A DNA stretch of 64,000 nt from Pseudoruegeria sp. SHC-113 (GCF_025376885.1 NZ_JAHUBR010000001.1:1302001-1366000); one strand, 5' to 3'; numbered from the stretch's first letter, positions 1 through 9,634 are shown. Translations and numbers: made by a program. The notes: a model not told the origin generated them from the sequence alone.

Positions 1-762
1 ATCGGTGGCGCGGATATGCCCGTGGTTGTCTCGATGCTGAACAGCTACTCGGGCTGGGCGGCAGCGGCCATCGGCTTCTCTCTGGGCAACGATCTGCTGA
101 TCGTCGTGGGCGCGTTGGTGGGCTCCTCGGGCGCGATCCTGAGCTACATCATGTGCAAGGCGATGAACCGCTCGTTCGTCTCGGTGATCCTTGGCGGCTT
201 TGGCGGGGCTTCTGGCCCGGCGATGGAAGTCGAGGGCGAGCAGATCGCGATCGATGCCGACGGCGTGGCCACCGCGCTTGAGGAAGCCGACAGCGTGATC
301 ATCATCCCGGGCTACGGTATGGCGGTGGCGCAGGCGCAGCAGAACGTGGCCGAACTGACCCGCCGCCTGCGGGCCAAGGGCAAAAACGTCCGCTTCGCGA
401 TCCACCCCGTGGCGGGCCGTCTGCCGGGACACATGAACGTGCTGCTGGCAGAAGCCAAGGTGCCCTATGACATCGTGCTGGAGATGGACGAGATCAACGA
501 GGACTTCCCGGAAACGGACATCGCCATCGTGATCGGCTCCAACGACATCGTGAACCCGGCCGCGCAGGAGGATCCGAACTCCCCCATCGCCGGGATGCCG
601 GTGCTGGAATGCTGGAAAGCCAAGCAGGTCTTCGTCTCCAAGCGGGGGCAGGGCACGGGCTACTCTGGCATCGAGAACCCGCTGTTCTACAAAGAGAACA
701 CGCGTATGTTCTACGGCGACGCGAAACAGTCGCTCGACCAGCTTCTGACGCTGATCCAGTAA
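1..762 (+). CDS. pntB: NAD(P) transhydrogenase beta subunit, C-terminal part (5' end outside window)
   Basis: The reading frame is open from the first base, so only the C-terminal ~253 codons are present. It begins with hydrophobic segments of the membrane domain ([18 protein letters not shown]) and continues into the cytosolic NADP(H)-binding domain III, with the [10 protein letters not shown] loop and the [20 protein letters not shown] and [13 protein letters not shown] blocks typical of PntB. Known role: proton-driven hydride transfer from NADH to NADP+ in the inner membrane, together with PntA, which should lie upstream. A strong hairpin terminator follows 24 bp after the stop, so the gene ends its transcription unit. 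The family assignment is very secure. Confidence 0.97.
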   Translation: MGGADMPVVVSMLNSYSGWAAAAIGFSLGNDLLIVVGALVGSSGAILSYIMCKAMNRSFVSVILGGFGGASGPAMEVEGEQIAIDADGVATALEEADSVIIIPGYGMAVAQAQQNVAELTRRLRAKGKNVRFAIHPVAGRLPGHMNVLLAEAKVPYDIVLEMDEINEDFPETDIAIVIGSNDIVNPAAQEDPNSPIAGMPVLECWKAKQVFVSKRGQGTGYSGIENPLFYKENTRMFYGDAKQSLDQLLTLIQ

Positions 763-786
763 ATACGGCAGGTCTTGCCAAACGCG

Positions 787-810
787 AAAGGGCGCCTTCG
801 GGCGCCCTTT
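787..810 (+). terminator. Rho-independent terminator after pntB
   Basis: A perfect 10-bp stem (AAAGGGCGCC / GGCGCCCTTT) closes on a TTCG tetraloop and is followed by a short T-rich tail. It sits 24 bp after the pntB stop. Confidence 0.9.
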
Positions 811-821
811 CTTGTTGGCGG

Positions 822-893
822 GAGAGGGGGGTTCTGCCCCCCGTCCCTTGCGGGACTCCCCCCGAGGTATTTCAGGCGAGAGGAAGGGGGCGG
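822..893. repeat. Dispersed intergenic repeat, family A, copy 1
   Basis: GC-rich element with a GGGGG-N-TGCCCCCC hairpin followed by the core CCCCCCGAGGTATTT and then GAGAGGAAGGGG. The same core recurs near 6465, 9737, 39897 and 55265. Here it lies between the convergent pntB and GNAT genes, and the GNAT stop codon (872-874) falls inside the element. Confidence 0.85.
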
Positions 894-1396
894 AGGCGGC
901 ACGCCATCGCGATGGCGGGGAAAGAGATGCCAGGGGCGAGGGGGACGGAGATGTCGCCAAGCGGGGTGAAGCCGCAGGCCGCGTAAAAGGGCTGGGCGGT
1001 GCGGGTGCTCTGGCAAGCAAGACTTGTGAGGCCTGTGGCGCGTGCATCGGCGAAGCTGCGCTGCATCAGGGCGCGGGCGATGCCGCGGCGCAGGTGGTTC
1101 GGGTCGGTCACCACGTGGCGGATGTGGCCAAGGCCACCGGTTGTCTTCGCACCGCCCGGAGCCTGAGGCGTGAAACCGCCGGCACCGAGAATCGCTCCAT
1201 CCGGCGTTTCGGCGACGTAGTAGGTGCCGCAGGCCAGCAGTTCGGGGCGTGCGCGGGAGATCAGCGGGAGCGCAGTGACGAGCACGCTGGGAGGATAATC
1301 CGCCTTGAGCAGTGTAGGGTAGCTGTGGGCCAGCAAAGCGTCGACCTGAGCAAGGTCCGACGGCCTGGCGGGGCGGATGTGAAAGGGACTGTCCAT
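872..1396 (-). CDS. GNAT family N-acetyltransferase
   Basis: 174 aa. The start MDSPFHIRPARPSDLAQVDA is a typical GNAT beginning. The acetyl-CoA pyrophosphate-binding motif is visible as HVVTDPNHLRRGIARALM (R/Q-x-x-G-x-A/G class), followed by the late TAQPFYAACGFTPLG segment with its conserved F/Y-x-x-x-GF. The substrate cannot be deduced. The C-terminal residues (RPLPLA) are encoded by family A repeat DNA, so the native end of the protein has probably been replaced or extended by the repeat. It is a single gene with no operon partner. Confidence 0.85.
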   Translation of the reverse strand: MDSPFHIRPARPSDLAQVDALLAHSYPTLLKADYPPSVLVTALPLISRARPELLACGTYYVAETPDGAILGAGGFTPQAPGGAKTTGGLGHIRHVVTDPNHLRRGIARALMQRSFADARATGLTSLACQSTRTAQPFYAACGFTPLGDISVPLAPGISFPAIAMACRLRPLPLA

Positions 1397-1433
1397 GGGA
1401 CACAGGTAAGCGCTTTCTGCGCCGTTCCAATCC

Positions 1434-3422
1434 CTAGCGTTCGGTGAGCTTCAGCTCGATACGGCGGTTCTGGGCGCGGGCGGCGGGCGTGTCGGCGGGG
1501 TTGATCGGCTGGTATTCTCCGAAGCCGTTGGCCGAGAGCCGCGCGGGCGGGATGCCGAGGAAATCGACCATGTAGCGCACCACGGAAAGGGCCCGGGCCT
1601 GGGAGAGTTCCCAGTTGTCGGCGAAGGCACCGGTGCCGGAGAGCGGCACGTTGTCGGTGTGGCCGTCGACGCGGATGATCCAGTTCACTTCCGGCGGGAT
1701 TTCGCCCGCGATGTTGCGCAGGATGCCGGAGATCTGGGCGATCTGGGCGCGGCCTTCGAAGGAGAGATCGGCAGAGCCGGGCTCAAACAGCACTTCGGAG
1801 GAGAAGATGAAGCGGTCGCCGACGATCTGCACGCCGTCCTGACCGGCGAGGATCTCGCGCAGGCGGCCGAAGAATTCGGAACGGTAGCTTTCCAGATCCC
1901 GCGCCTGTTCGCGCAGGGCGATGGCCTCGGCTTCCAGCCGTTTGCGCTCGTCCTCTTCAAGCTGGCGGCGTTTGCGTTCCTCGGCGGCGGCGCGGGCGAG
2001 CGCGGCGTTGAGCTGGGTGCCGAGCGCATCGATCTGCACCTGGGCCTGCGCGTCGGCATCAGCGGAGGCATCCAGCAACGCCTGCAGCGTGCCAAGCTGG
2101 GTGCGCAGGGCGTTGACCTGTTCGTTCAGCAGCGCGACCTGCCGCTGGGCGGCGGCGGTTTTGGCCTCTTCCTCGGAGAGTGCGAGGTTGGCTGTCGCCA
2201 GCAGGCGGGCGCGCTCCTCGGCTTCCGTCAGGCGGGTTTCGGCGCGGGACTCGGCCTCGGCCTGCGCGGCCAGCGCGGCGGCAAGCTGGCGTTCGATCTC
2301 GGCCTTGTCGCCCTGCACCGTTCCGAGCGATTCGATCCGGCGCACCGCCTCTTCGAGTGCGGCCTCGCTGGCGGCCAGATCCTCGGCGCTGGTTTTTTGG
2401 GCCAGCAGCGCGGCGGCGAGTTTGACGTCCAGATCTTCGCGCGCGGCCTGTGCGGCGGCGAGCAGGGTGAGCGTGTCCTCGGCTTCCCGGCGCTGTTCTT
2501 CCAGCGCGAGCGTCATCGCGGTGAGTTCCGTCTGCGCGTTGGCGAGGCGCTCGCGCAGGGCTTCAGCGGCGGCGGCCTCCGTGAGGCGGGCGCGCTCCTC
2601 GGCGCTTAAGGAGTCTTCCACCCCGGCCAGACGCGCGCGCAGCGCCTCGGCGGCGGCCATTTCCGACAAGCGCGCACGTTCGGCTTCCGACAGTTGGCTC
2701 TCGGCCTCGCTTAAGCGCTCCGAAAGCGCTGTGCCTGCGGCCTCGCTGCGCTCCAGACGGGCCAGCGTATCGGCGAGGGTGGCGGCCTGATCGGCCTCCT
2801 GCCGGCGCAGATCCTCGATCAGGGCCTCCATCGCGTCGGCTTGTGCGGCGGCAAGACGGGCTTCTTCGGCCTGCGCGTCGATCTCCGAGCGAGCATTGGC
2901 CAGCGCGATCTGCAGCGCGTCGCGCTCCTCTGCGAGCGCGTCTTGCGCGGCTTCCGTCTCGCTCAAGGAGGCGGCCAGCGCCGCGCCCTCGTCGCGGGCG
3001 GCGTCGCGCTCCAGCAGGAGCTGCGCGACGCGGGCCTCGAAATCATCCAGCGCCGCGCTTTGCTCGGCCAGCGCATCGGCCTGCTCGTTGTTGCGCGCCG
3101 AGAGAGCCGCGATCATCGCGAGCTGCGTTTCAATGGTGGAGCGCTCGTCCTGCAGCGTGCCGGTGAGCGAACCGACCTCATCCTCCAGATCGGCCACCCG
3201 CTGTTGCTCGAGCCCGAGTGCGCGGGCGAGGCTGGTGACTTCGCTTGAGAGCTGATCCAGCTCGGTTTCCTGCCCGGTGATCGTTTCCTTCAGCACGAAC
3301 TGGATGACCATGAAGATCGTCAGCACGAACATCAGCACCAGCAGCAGCGCTGTCATCGCATCCACGAAGCCGGGCCAGATCGACGCCTGAAACCGGTTGC
3401 CGCTGCGTCGGGAAAGCGCCAT
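1434..3422 (-). CDS. OmpA/MotB-like peptidoglycan-binding membrane protein with long coiled coil
   Basis: 662 aa. One transmembrane helix near residues 18-42 (FVDAMTALLLVLMFVLTIFM) is followed by about 450 residues of Ala/Glu/Arg/Leu-rich heptad-like sequence, a very long coiled coil. The C-terminal OmpA-type domain (about 525-660) has DGHTDNVPL, NWELSQARALSVVRYM and NRRIELKL, the peptidoglycan-binding signature. The helix with Asp (FVDAM) resembles the proton-channel helix of MotB/TolR proteins. The start lies 3 bp after the stop of the ExbB/MotA-like gene, so the two are co-transcribed and probably form one ion-driven envelope complex anchored to the wall. Function unknown; flagellar MotB is excluded by length and context. 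Confidence 0.8.
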   Translation of the reverse strand: MALSRRSGNRFQASIWPGFVDAMTALLLVLMFVLTIFMVIQFVLKETITGQETELDQLSSEVTSLARALGLEQQRVADLEDEVGSLTGTLQDERSTIETQLAMIAALSARNNEQADALAEQSAALDDFEARVAQLLLERDAARDEGAALAASLSETEAAQDALAEERDALQIALANARSEIDAQAEEARLAAAQADAMEALIEDLRRQEADQAATLADTLARLERSEAAGTALSERLSEAESQLSEAERARLSEMAAAEALRARLAGVEDSLSAEERARLTEAAAAEALRERLANAQTELTAMTLALEEQRREAEDTLTLLAAAQAAREDLDVKLAAALLAQKTSAEDLAASEAALEEAVRRIESLGTVQGDKAEIERQLAAALAAQAEAESRAETRLTEAEERARLLATANLALSEEEAKTAAAQRQVALLNEQVNALRTQLGTLQALLDASADADAQAQVQIDALGTQLNAALARAAAEERKRRQLEEDERKRLEAEAIALREQARDLESYRSEFFGRLREILAGQDGVQIVGDRFIFSSEVLFEPGSADLSFEGRAQIAQISGILRNIAGEIPPEVNWIIRVDGHTDNVPLSGTGAFADNWELSQARALSVVRYMVDFLGIPPARLSANGFGEYQPINPADTPAARAQNRRIELKLTER

Positions 3423-3425
3423 GGA

Positions 3426-4784
3426 TCAGCCCTGCCGGTTGCCCGGGCCACCGCCCTGACCGCCGCCGGGGCCGCCTTGCCCCCCTTGGCCGCCTTGACC
3501 CTGATTGGGCCGGTTGGGGCGATTGCCGCCTTGGTTTCCACCCTGATTGCCACCCTGGTTTCCGGGGCGGTTGACGCGCACCAGCTGGCGCACGGCGGTG
3601 GTGAGAACGGCAAGATCGGTGCGCAGATCAGTGACGGCTTCCTGACGCCCGGCGGCGATTTCTTCCAGCACGCGCAGCAATTGTACGTCGATCGAGCGCA
3701 GGCGCATGCGGCTTTCGGCATCCAGCCCGCCATGGCCGCCGCTTTCTTCGGCCTGCACGTTGAGGATCGCCAGAAGGCGCTCCTGCCCGTCGGCCACGCG
3801 CTCCAGCGCGCCCGCCGCGCCGGCGTCGACTTCAAGCTTGTTGGTGAGCGCGTAGACGGCATTGACCAGCGCATCGAGACGGTCATTCACCTGCGCACGG
3901 GCGGCATCGGACCGGGTGACCATGTCCTGCATGGCTTCCATCTGCGCGGCCATGTGATCGAGCACCGTGGCCACCGCATCGTGATCGAGATTGCCCTCGC
4001 CATCGCCCGATGTGATGCCAACGCGGGTGATGGTGGAGAGCCATTCCTCCAGCTCGCGGTAGAAGCGGTTCTGCCCGTGGCTGGCGAAAAGCTCCAGCAG
4101 GCCCACGACAAGCGAGCCCGCAAGGCCCAGAAGCGAGGAGGCAAAGGCCGTGCCCATGCCGCCGAGCTGTTGCTCCAGCCCGCCCATCAGGCGCGTGAAC
4201 ACCTGCACGCCACCTTCGCCTTCTTCCGGCACCAGCGCCCGGATCGTGTCCACCAGCGCCGGAACGGTGGTGGCAAGCCCGTAGAACGTGCCCAGAAGGC
4301 CGAGGAAAATCAGCAGGTTGGTGATGTAACGCGTGATCTCGCGGATCTCGTCGATCCGGGTGGCCACCGATTCAAGGATGGAGCTGGCCGAGGTGGAGCT
4401 GATCTGCTGGCGCGTGGAACGCCCCGACAGGAGCGCGGCCAGCGGCACCAGAAGGCGCGGCACGCGCACCATTTCGTGGCCGGGATGTTTGGACACGAAG
4501 CCCTCGATCCAGTTCACTGAGCGCACCAGTTGGAAGACCTGCCAGAAGCAGGCCAGCACCCCGATCACGAAGACGAAGGCAATGAAGCCGTTCAGGTAGA
4601 GGTTCGACAGGAAAACCGGCGCAACCCGCGGGAACGCAAGGTACACCCCGGCCCCGACAAGGCCGAGTACAACGAGCATCTCCGTGATCTGGCGCACGGG
4701 TTGCGAGAAATAATGTGCCACGGCCTCGCGATCCGGGTGGTCCATGTGGACGGTCCTGATCTGTTTCTTCTTTGCAGCCACCAT
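3426..4784 (-). CDS. MotA/TolQ/ExbB-family proton-channel protein with Gly/Asn-rich tail
   Basis: About 452 aa from ATG 4784 (MVAAKKKQ), which has GAGGG upstream; an alternative ATG at 4745 (MDHPDREA) also has a plausible AGGA. Two N-terminal membrane segments, then ITNLLIFLGLLGTFYGLA and AFASSLLGLAGSLVVGLLEL, match the conserved MotA/TolQ/ExbB channel helices. A cytoplasmic helical region follows. The last ~45 residues are low complexity, with NQGG repeats, then NRPNRPNQGQ and GGQ repeats. The gene is immediately upstream of the OmpA/MotB-like partner. The pair would couple proton flow to an envelope task; no flagellar, Tol or TonB genes are nearby. Confidence 0.8.
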   Translation of the reverse strand: MVAAKKKQIRTVHMDHPDREAVAHYFSQPVRQITEMLVVLGLVGAGVYLAFPRVAPVFLSNLYLNGFIAFVFVIGVLACFWQVFQLVRSVNWIEGFVSKHPGHEMVRVPRLLVPLAALLSGRSTRQQISSTSASSILESVATRIDEIREITRYITNLLIFLGLLGTFYGLATTVPALVDTIRALVPEEGEGGVQVFTRLMGGLEQQLGGMGTAFASSLLGLAGSLVVGLLELFASHGQNRFYRELEEWLSTITRVGITSGDGEGNLDHDAVATVLDHMAAQMEAMQDMVTRSDAARAQVNDRLDALVNAVYALTNKLEVDAGAAGALERVADGQERLLAILNVQAEESGGHGGLDAESRMRLRSIDVQLLRVLEEIAAGRQEAVTDLRTDLAVLTTAVRQLVRVNRPGNQGGNQGGNQGGNRPNRPNQGQGGQGGQGGPGGGQGGGPGNRQG

Positions 4785-4832
4785 AGGGGCTTGCCCTCGG
4801 CAAGCCAACCGCATTCGCGCCGCCGCGCGTGG

Positions 4833-5387
4833 CTAGCGGGCCAGTTCGCGCACCCTGTTGCACAGCCAGCGCAAATCGGCGTCTTCGATGCCCAACTCGC
4901 CCAGATGCGCGGCAGTGTTGTAAAGATATTCGGTGTTCGGCCCGCGCCCGCCGACCGCGCGCGCGATGACCTCGGCCTGCCGTTCCAGGGGCAGGGCGCC
5001 TGTGTATTGCACGTGGTCTGTGTCCACGATGTAGGTCACGGCCTCCACCCGGCGCCCGTCAGCCAATGCGATCTCGCGCCAGACTTCGAGATAGGCAGAG
5101 GAGACAAGCTCCCGTTCGCGCAGGTCAGCAAGCGTTTTGGCGCGGTGCTCCTCGGCCACGCGGAAGGCCAGCCCGCAGCAGGCGGCCTGCTCTGCCGGAT
5201 CCAGCGCCAGCACGAGGCCCGGGTCCGCCTCGGTGCCGCGATGGTGGATGGACCACATGCAGAAGCTGCGGTGATAGCCGGTGAGCGTGGCCTGCACGCG
5301 CTCGGCATAGGGGAACTCCGGGTTCCACATCAGGGAGCCGTAGCCGAACACCCAAAGCGGGGCGTGAGAGGTCTGATGCCGCGTCAT
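4833..5387 (-). CDS. ChaC-type gamma-glutamylcyclotransferase
   Basis: 184 aa, the usual length for ChaC. The N-terminal VFGYGSLMWNPEFPY is the substrate-binding loop (YGSL) of the family, followed by GYHRSFCMWSIHHRGT and YLEVWREI. Known role: cleaves the gamma-glutamyl group of glutathione to 5-oxoproline and Cys-Gly in the cytosol. The start has AAGGA 9 bp upstream. It follows the ExbB-like gene in reverse order, with about 50 bp between the stop at 4833 and the ExbB-like start at 4784. It is divergent from the DUF2125 gene. Confidence 0.9.
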   Translation of the reverse strand: MTRHQTSHAPLWVFGYGSLMWNPEFPYAERVQATLTGYHRSFCMWSIHHRGTEADPGLVLALDPAEQAACCGLAFRVAEEHRAKTLADLRERELVSSAYLEVWREIALADGRRVEAVTYIVDTDHVQYTGALPLERQAEVIARAVGGRGPNTEYLYNTAAHLGELGIEDADLRWLCNRVRELAR

Positions 5388-5454
5388 CCGTCTGGTCCTT
5401 CCGTTGCGCGCCCTATAAACAACAGCAACGGTTCAGAGAAAAGGGGCAGGTCGC

Positions 5455-6456
5455 ATGCGTTGGCTGTTCGGGATCATCATGGCGCTCGCGCTCGGCTGGA
5501 GCGCCTATTGGCTGATCGGTTCGCGCGCAGTGGAAAACGGGCTGAAGGGCTGGTTTGCCGAGCGGCAGGCCGATGGCTGGGTGGCGGAGTATGACTCGCT
5601 GGACACCCGCGGCTTTCCCAACCGGTTCGACACCACCGTGGAAGGGCTGATGCTGGCCGATCCGGCCAGCGGCCTTGCCTGGGAAGCGCCCCTGTTCCAG
5701 ATCCTCGCGCTCAGCTACCAGCCCGGCCATATCATCGCCGCCTGGCCGCGCGCGCAGGTGGTGGCGACGCCGCTTGAGAAGGTAACGATCAGCAACGAGG
5801 TGATGCGCGGCAGCGTCGTCTTCCGCCCGGCACAGGCCTTTGCCCTGAGTCGCGCCACGTTTGAATTGGAGGCCCTCGCGCTGGAATCCACGGCAGGCTG
5901 GACGGCGGCCACGGAGTCCGGCCAGTTCGCGATCCGTGAAACGGCGGCGCGTGAAAACACCTATGATCTCTTCTTCGAAGCGACCGGCGTGAAACCCGCC
6001 AGCGACATCCTCGCCCGGATGGACCCGCTCAAACGCCTGCCCGACAGCTTCGAGACGCTGAAACTGGAGGCCACCATCGCTTTTGACGCGCCCTGGGATC
6101 GCTACGCCATCGAAGACGCCCGCCCGCAGCCGACCCGGATCGAACTGGGCAATGTGCAGGCCACCTGGGGCGATCTGGACCTGCGCCTCGGCGGCACGCT
6201 CGATGTGGATGCAACCGGCACGCCAGAGGGCAAGATCACCCTGCGCGCCACCAACTGGCGCGAGATGCTGCAGATCGCGGTACGAAGCGGCCTGCTGCCC
6301 GCGCAATACGCGGAGCCGTTGGAGCGCGGGCTCGCCGCGCTCGCGGGGTTCTCCGGCAACAGCGAAACGATCGATGCGCCCATCACATTCAAAAACGGCC
6401 GCATGCAACTGGGCTTCGTGCCCCTCGGTCCGGCCCCCACCCTGCGCCTGCGCTAG
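5455..6456 (+). CDS. DUF2125 domain protein, membrane-anchored periplasmic
   Basis: 333 aa. An N-terminal hydrophobic segment (LFGIIMALALGWSAYWLI) serves as signal or anchor and is followed by GWFAERQADGWVAEYDSL and TRGFPNRFDTTVEGL, the recognisable start of the alphaproteobacterial DUF2125 family. The remainder is beta-rich with no catalytic motif. The family has no established function; an AsmA-like lipid or envelope role is only a guess. Family A repeats follow directly after the stop. Confidence 0.85.
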   Translation: MRWLFGIIMALALGWSAYWLIGSRAVENGLKGWFAERQADGWVAEYDSLDTRGFPNRFDTTVEGLMLADPASGLAWEAPLFQILALSYQPGHIIAAWPRAQVVATPLEKVTISNEVMRGSVVFRPAQAFALSRATFELEALALESTAGWTAATESGQFAIRETAARENTYDLFFEATGVKPASDILARMDPLKRLPDSFETLKLEATIAFDAPWDRYAIEDARPQPTRIELGNVQATWGDLDLRLGGTLDVDATGTPEGKITLRATNWREMLQIAVRSGLLPAQYAEPLERGLAALAGFSGNSETIDAPITFKNGRMQLGFVPLGPAPTLRLR

Positions 6457-6464
6457 CGGCAAAA

Positions 6465-6592
6465 GGGGGCGGGGGGCTCTGCCCCCCGTCCTGCGGACTC
6501 CCCCCGAGGTATTTGGCGCGAGAGGAAGGGGGTCCCTTCTTCTGACCGGAAATATCCCGGGGGTGCGGGGGCGGCGCCCCCGCTCCGCCGCT
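6465..6592. repeat. Dispersed intergenic repeat, family A, copy 2 plus opposite-facing half
   Basis: 6465-6533 carries the GGGGGGCTCTGCCCCCC hairpin and the CCCCCGAGGTATTT core. A second, inverted element (about 6543-6592) contains AAATATCCCGGGGGTGCGGG followed by another G/C hairpin. The two face each other between the convergent DUF2125 and extensin-like genes. Confidence 0.8.
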
Positions 6593-7587
6593 TATCGGCA
6601 GTAGCTGCCGTTGCGATAGCGTGCGGTGTCGAGGTGGAAGTGGTCGCGGTGGAACCGGTCGGAGTTGGGGCCGAGGACGGTGCCGAAGGGTTTGCAGGCG
6701 GATTTGTGCAGGCTGCGCAGCACCTTGCCTTCTGTCTTGCGGTTCCACCCCTGCAGCACGGTGATCGTCTGCCCGTTCTTCAGGGTGAAGCCAGAGATGT
6801 CGATCGCGCGGCCCTTGCCGTGTTCGCTGATCTTGCCGCCGGGCTGGTTGTTGCGGGTGCGGCAGGCGTAGCCGGCGGCGACGCGGTATTCGCTAATGCC
6901 GCCGCCAAGCCGTCCGATGGTGGGTTTGACCGCATCTTTCGTCCAGCTGTTCAGCGCCTTGGCCGTGGTGCAATCCATCCGCGCCGGGTTGGAGAGCCGC
7001 ACGCCGCTGACCTCGAAGACCTGCACCGGATCGGCGATGCCGCAGCCGTTGATGCGGCCCGGGATCGGTGCAAGCTTGCGGCCCCGGATTTCCTTGCTGC
7101 CGCAGACGGCGCCGATGTTGCTGTTGATCGCCACCTGCGGCACGGGCGTGCGCACGGTTGCGGCGGCTTGCACCACCGCCGGTTTCGCCTCTTTGCGCGT
7201 GGCTTTCAGGCCCGAGGGGCGCGCCGGTGGCCGCAGGGACAGGGCGATGGCCTGTGCAGAGACGGGCTGCAGCTTCGCGGCGGCCTTGGCGCGGGGAAGC
7301 AGGCCCCCTTGCGGCCGCGGGGCCGGGCGTTGGCTGGCATTGTAGAAGACGCGCACAGGGGCTGGTGGCGCGGCCACCTCTGGCGTTGCGGCGAGGGCTG
7401 CGAGGGCGTCCTGCGCGAGGGCCTCGGAGGGGTCCTGCTGCGCAGGCGCAGCGAGCCGGGGGGCAGGGCGCAGGGAGGTGTCCGGCGCGCGCGCCAGAAC
7501 GGACGGCGCGGCAAGGCACAGGGCAAGCGCGGCGAGGGCCGCGATGTTCCTTTTCTGCTGCCGGATTTGCTGCCGGGCCTGGCTCAT
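6592..7587 (-). CDS. Extensin-like C-terminal domain protein, secreted
   Basis: 331 aa. An N-terminal signal-like segment (NIAALAALALCLAAPSVLA) precedes about 120 residues rich in Ala, Pro and Arg. The C-terminal ~170 residues form the bacterial extensin-like domain: four or more cysteines (GAVCGS, NGCGI, MDCTT, GYACRT), GGKISEHGKGRAIDISGF and DRFHRDHFHLDTARY. The H...D and HxxHxHxD pattern resembles zinc D,D-peptidases of the M15/Hedgehog fold, so a wall-hydrolase role is plausible but unproven. The start overlaps the tyrC stop by 4 bp (ATGA), indicating translational coupling. Confidence 0.88.
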   Translation of the reverse strand: MSQARQQIRQQKRNIAALAALALCLAAPSVLARAPDTSLRPAPRLAAPAQQDPSEALAQDALAALAATPEVAAPPAPVRVFYNASQRPAPRPQGGLLPRAKAAAKLQPVSAQAIALSLRPPARPSGLKATRKEAKPAVVQAAATVRTPVPQVAINSNIGAVCGSKEIRGRKLAPIPGRINGCGIADPVQVFEVSGVRLSNPARMDCTTAKALNSWTKDAVKPTIGRLGGGISEYRVAAGYACRTRNNQPGGKISEHGKGRAIDISGFTLKNGQTITVLQGWNRKTEGKVLRSLHKSACKPFGTVLGPNSDRFHRDHFHLDTARYRNGSYCR

Positions 7588-8534
7588 GCCTTGGCCTCCT
7601 CCTTGCTGCCTCCCTTACCGCTGGCGCGGCCAAAGTCCGGGGCGTCCGTATCCTGCCCGGCCTCGATGATACCGCGACGGATTGCGCGGGTGCGGGTAAA
7701 ATAGTCAAACAGCTGATCGCCGTCACCGGTGCGGATCGCGCGTTGCAGGGCGAAGAGCTCTTCGGTGAAGCGGCCGAGGATTTCCAGCGTGGCGGCCTTG
7801 TTGTTCAGAAACACATCGCGCCACATGGTCGGATCCGAAGCCGCAATGCGGGTGAAATCCCGGAAACCGGCCGCCGAATAGCGGATTACTTCGCTGTCGG
7901 TCACCCGGCGCAGGTCATCGGCCACGCCCACCATCGTATAGGCGATAAGGTGTGGCGCGTGGGAGGTGACGGCGAGCACCAGATCGTGGTGTTCGGCGTC
8001 CATCTCTTCCACATTGGCCCCCATGCCTTCCCAGAGCGCGCGCAGGCGTGCGGTGGCGGCGGGATCGGTGCCCTCAACGGGCACCAGCAACGTGAAGCGG
8101 TTGTCAAAGAGCGAGGCGAAGCCCGAACGCGGGCCGGAGTGTTCGGTGCCGGCCAGCGGGTGGCTGGGCACGAACTCGACGCCTGCCGGAAGATGCGGGC
8201 CGACGGCGTCGATCACTGCCTGTTTCACCGAGCCGACATCGCTCACCGTGCAGCCGGGTTTCAGATGCGGCGCGATCTCCTCGGCGACAGCGCCCATGGC
8301 CCCGACGGGCACGCAGAGCACCACCAGATCGGCGCCCTCAACGGCTTCGGCGGCGCTATCGCAGACGCGATCGCAGAGGCCGATCTCACGCGCGGTGGCG
8401 CGGGTTTCGGCGGAGCGCGCATAGCCCGTGACCTCGCCCGCGAGACCGCCGCGCTTCATCGCCCAGAACATCGAGGAGGCAATCAGCCCCAAACCGATCA
8501 GGGCGACGCGGTCATAGACATGCGTGCCGCTCAT
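7584..8534 (-). CDS. tyrC: Prephenate/arogenate dehydrogenase
   Basis: 316 aa. The N-terminal Rossmann fold [17 protein letters not shown] binds NAD(P), and [13 protein letters not shown] is the usual second strand. [20 protein letters not shown] and the C-terminal helical domain ([20 protein letters not shown]) are characteristic of TyrA/TyrC. Role: oxidative decarboxylation of prephenate or arogenate in tyrosine synthesis, cytosolic. It overlaps hisC upstream and the extensin-like gene downstream by 4 bp each. The hisC-tyrC pairing is common in alphaproteobacteria, where HisC-like enzymes also transaminate aromatic precursors. Confidence 0.93.
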   Translation of the reverse strand: MSGTHVYDRVALIGLGLIASSMFWAMKRGGLAGEVTGYARSAETRATAREIGLCDRVCDSAAEAVEGADLVVLCVPVGAMGAVAEEIAPHLKPGCTVSDVGSVKQAVIDAVGPHLPAGVEFVPSHPLAGTEHSGPRSGFASLFDNRFTLLVPVEGTDPAATARLRALWEGMGANVEEMDAEHHDLVLAVTSHAPHLIAYTMVGVADDLRRVTDSEVIRYSAAGFRDFTRIAASDPTMWRDVFLNNKAATLEILGRFTEELFALQRAIRTGDGDQLFDYFTRTRAIRRGIIEAGQDTDAPDFGRASGKGGSKEEAKA

Positions 8535-9634
8535 GCAGGCTGATCCTTGGCAGGCTGATCCTTGAACGCGCGCACGGCGGCAACCACACGGCGGCAGCCG
8601 CTTTCATCGCCCACGGTGATGCGCAGGCAATGGGGCAGTTTGTAGCCTGTTGTCTTGCGCACGATCAGCCCCTGCTGCTTGAGATAGGCGTCGCAGGCCT
8701 CGGCCTCGGCGGCATCGTGGAAGCGGGCGAGGATGAAGTTGCCGCAGGAGGTGTCCGACGGCACCCCCAACTCGGCCAGCGCCTCGGCCATCCAGGCGCG
8801 CATACGGGTGTTCTCGGCGCGGCATTTCTCGGTGTAGGCGGTGTCGCGCACGGCGACTTCGGCGGCCGAAAGCGCGATGTTGGAGAGGTTGAACGGCCCG
8901 CGCACCCGGTTGAGCACGTCGATGATGGGTTTGGGCGCGTAGCCCCAGCCCACGCGTAGGCCACCAAGCCCGTAGATCTTGGAGAATGTGCGCGTCATCA
9001 CCACGTTGTCGCGCGCTTCCACCAGCGCCGCGCCGCCGTCATAGCCCTCGACATATTCGGCGTAGGCCCCATCGAGCACGAGGATCGCGCCCTCGGGGAT
9101 GCCATCGGCCAGCCGCGTGATCTCGTTGCCGCCGATCATCGTGCCCGTCGGGTTGTTGGGGTTCGCCACGAAAACAAGCTTGGTGCGCTCGGTGCAGGCG
9201 GCCAGCAGCGCGTCCACGTCCACGGTGCGCTCGCGCTCCTTGGCCTCCACGGGAGTGGCCCCCACCGCATGGGCGGAGATCTTGTACATCAGGAAGCCGT
9301 GTTCGGTGTAGAGCACCTCGTCGCCCGGCCCGGCATAGGCCTGGCAGAGGAAGGTGATGATCTCGTCTGAGCCGACGCCGCAGAGGATGCGCTCGGCATC
9401 CAACCCGTGCACCTCGGCGATGGCGGCGCGCAGCTCGGCGTGATCGGTTGAAGGGTAGCGATGCACGGAGAGGGCGGCGCGGCGGATCGCCTCCTGCACC
9501 TTCTCGCTGGCGCCGAACGGGTTTTCGTTGGACGAGAGTTTGACGACCTCGCTCACCCCTTCGACTTTCGACTGACCGCCCTCATAAAGGGCTATTTCCA
9601 TGATCCCCGGCTGGGGTTCGATGCCTGCGCGCAT
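8531..9634 (-). CDS. hisC: Histidinol-phosphate aminotransferase
   Basis: 367 aa from ATG 9634 ([14 protein letters not shown]), which has AGGAG 7 bp upstream. The frame is open to 9706, but that extension lacks a ribosome site. Fold-type I PLP enzyme: [10 protein letters not shown] at the start, [21 protein letters not shown] with the PLP-contacting Asp and Tyr, [15 protein letters not shown] with the Schiff-base Lys, and a late GNFILARF. It catalyses transamination of imidazole-acetol phosphate and probably also aromatic keto acids, given coupling to tyrC. First gene of the hisC-tyrC-extensin-like operon. Confidence 0.95.
   Translation of the reverse strand: MRAGIEPQPGIMEIALYEGGQSKVEGVSEVVKLSSNENPFGASEKVQEAIRRAALSVHRYPSTDHAELRAAIAEVHGLDAERILCGVGSDEIITFLCQAYAGPGDEVLYTEHGFLMYKISAHAVGATPVEAKERERTVDVDALLAACTERTKLVFVANPNNPTGTMIGGNEITRLADGIPEGAILVLDGAYAEYVEGYDGGAALVEARDNVVMTRTFSKIYGLGGLRVGWGYAPKPIIDVLNRVRGPFNLSNIALSAAEVAVRDTAYTEKCRAENTRMRAWMAEALAELGVPSDTSCGNFILARFHDAAEAEACDAYLKQQGLIVRKTTGYKLPHCLRITVGDESGCRRVVAAVRAFKDQPAKDQPA

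Noticed and set aside
1434-4784. Zorya-type antiphage system (ZorA/ZorB)
   Set aside because: The MotA-like plus OmpA-like pair resembles ZorAB, but no ZorC/ZorD/ZorE genes are adjacent and the OmpA-like protein is much longer than ZorB. Housekeeping genes flank the pair.
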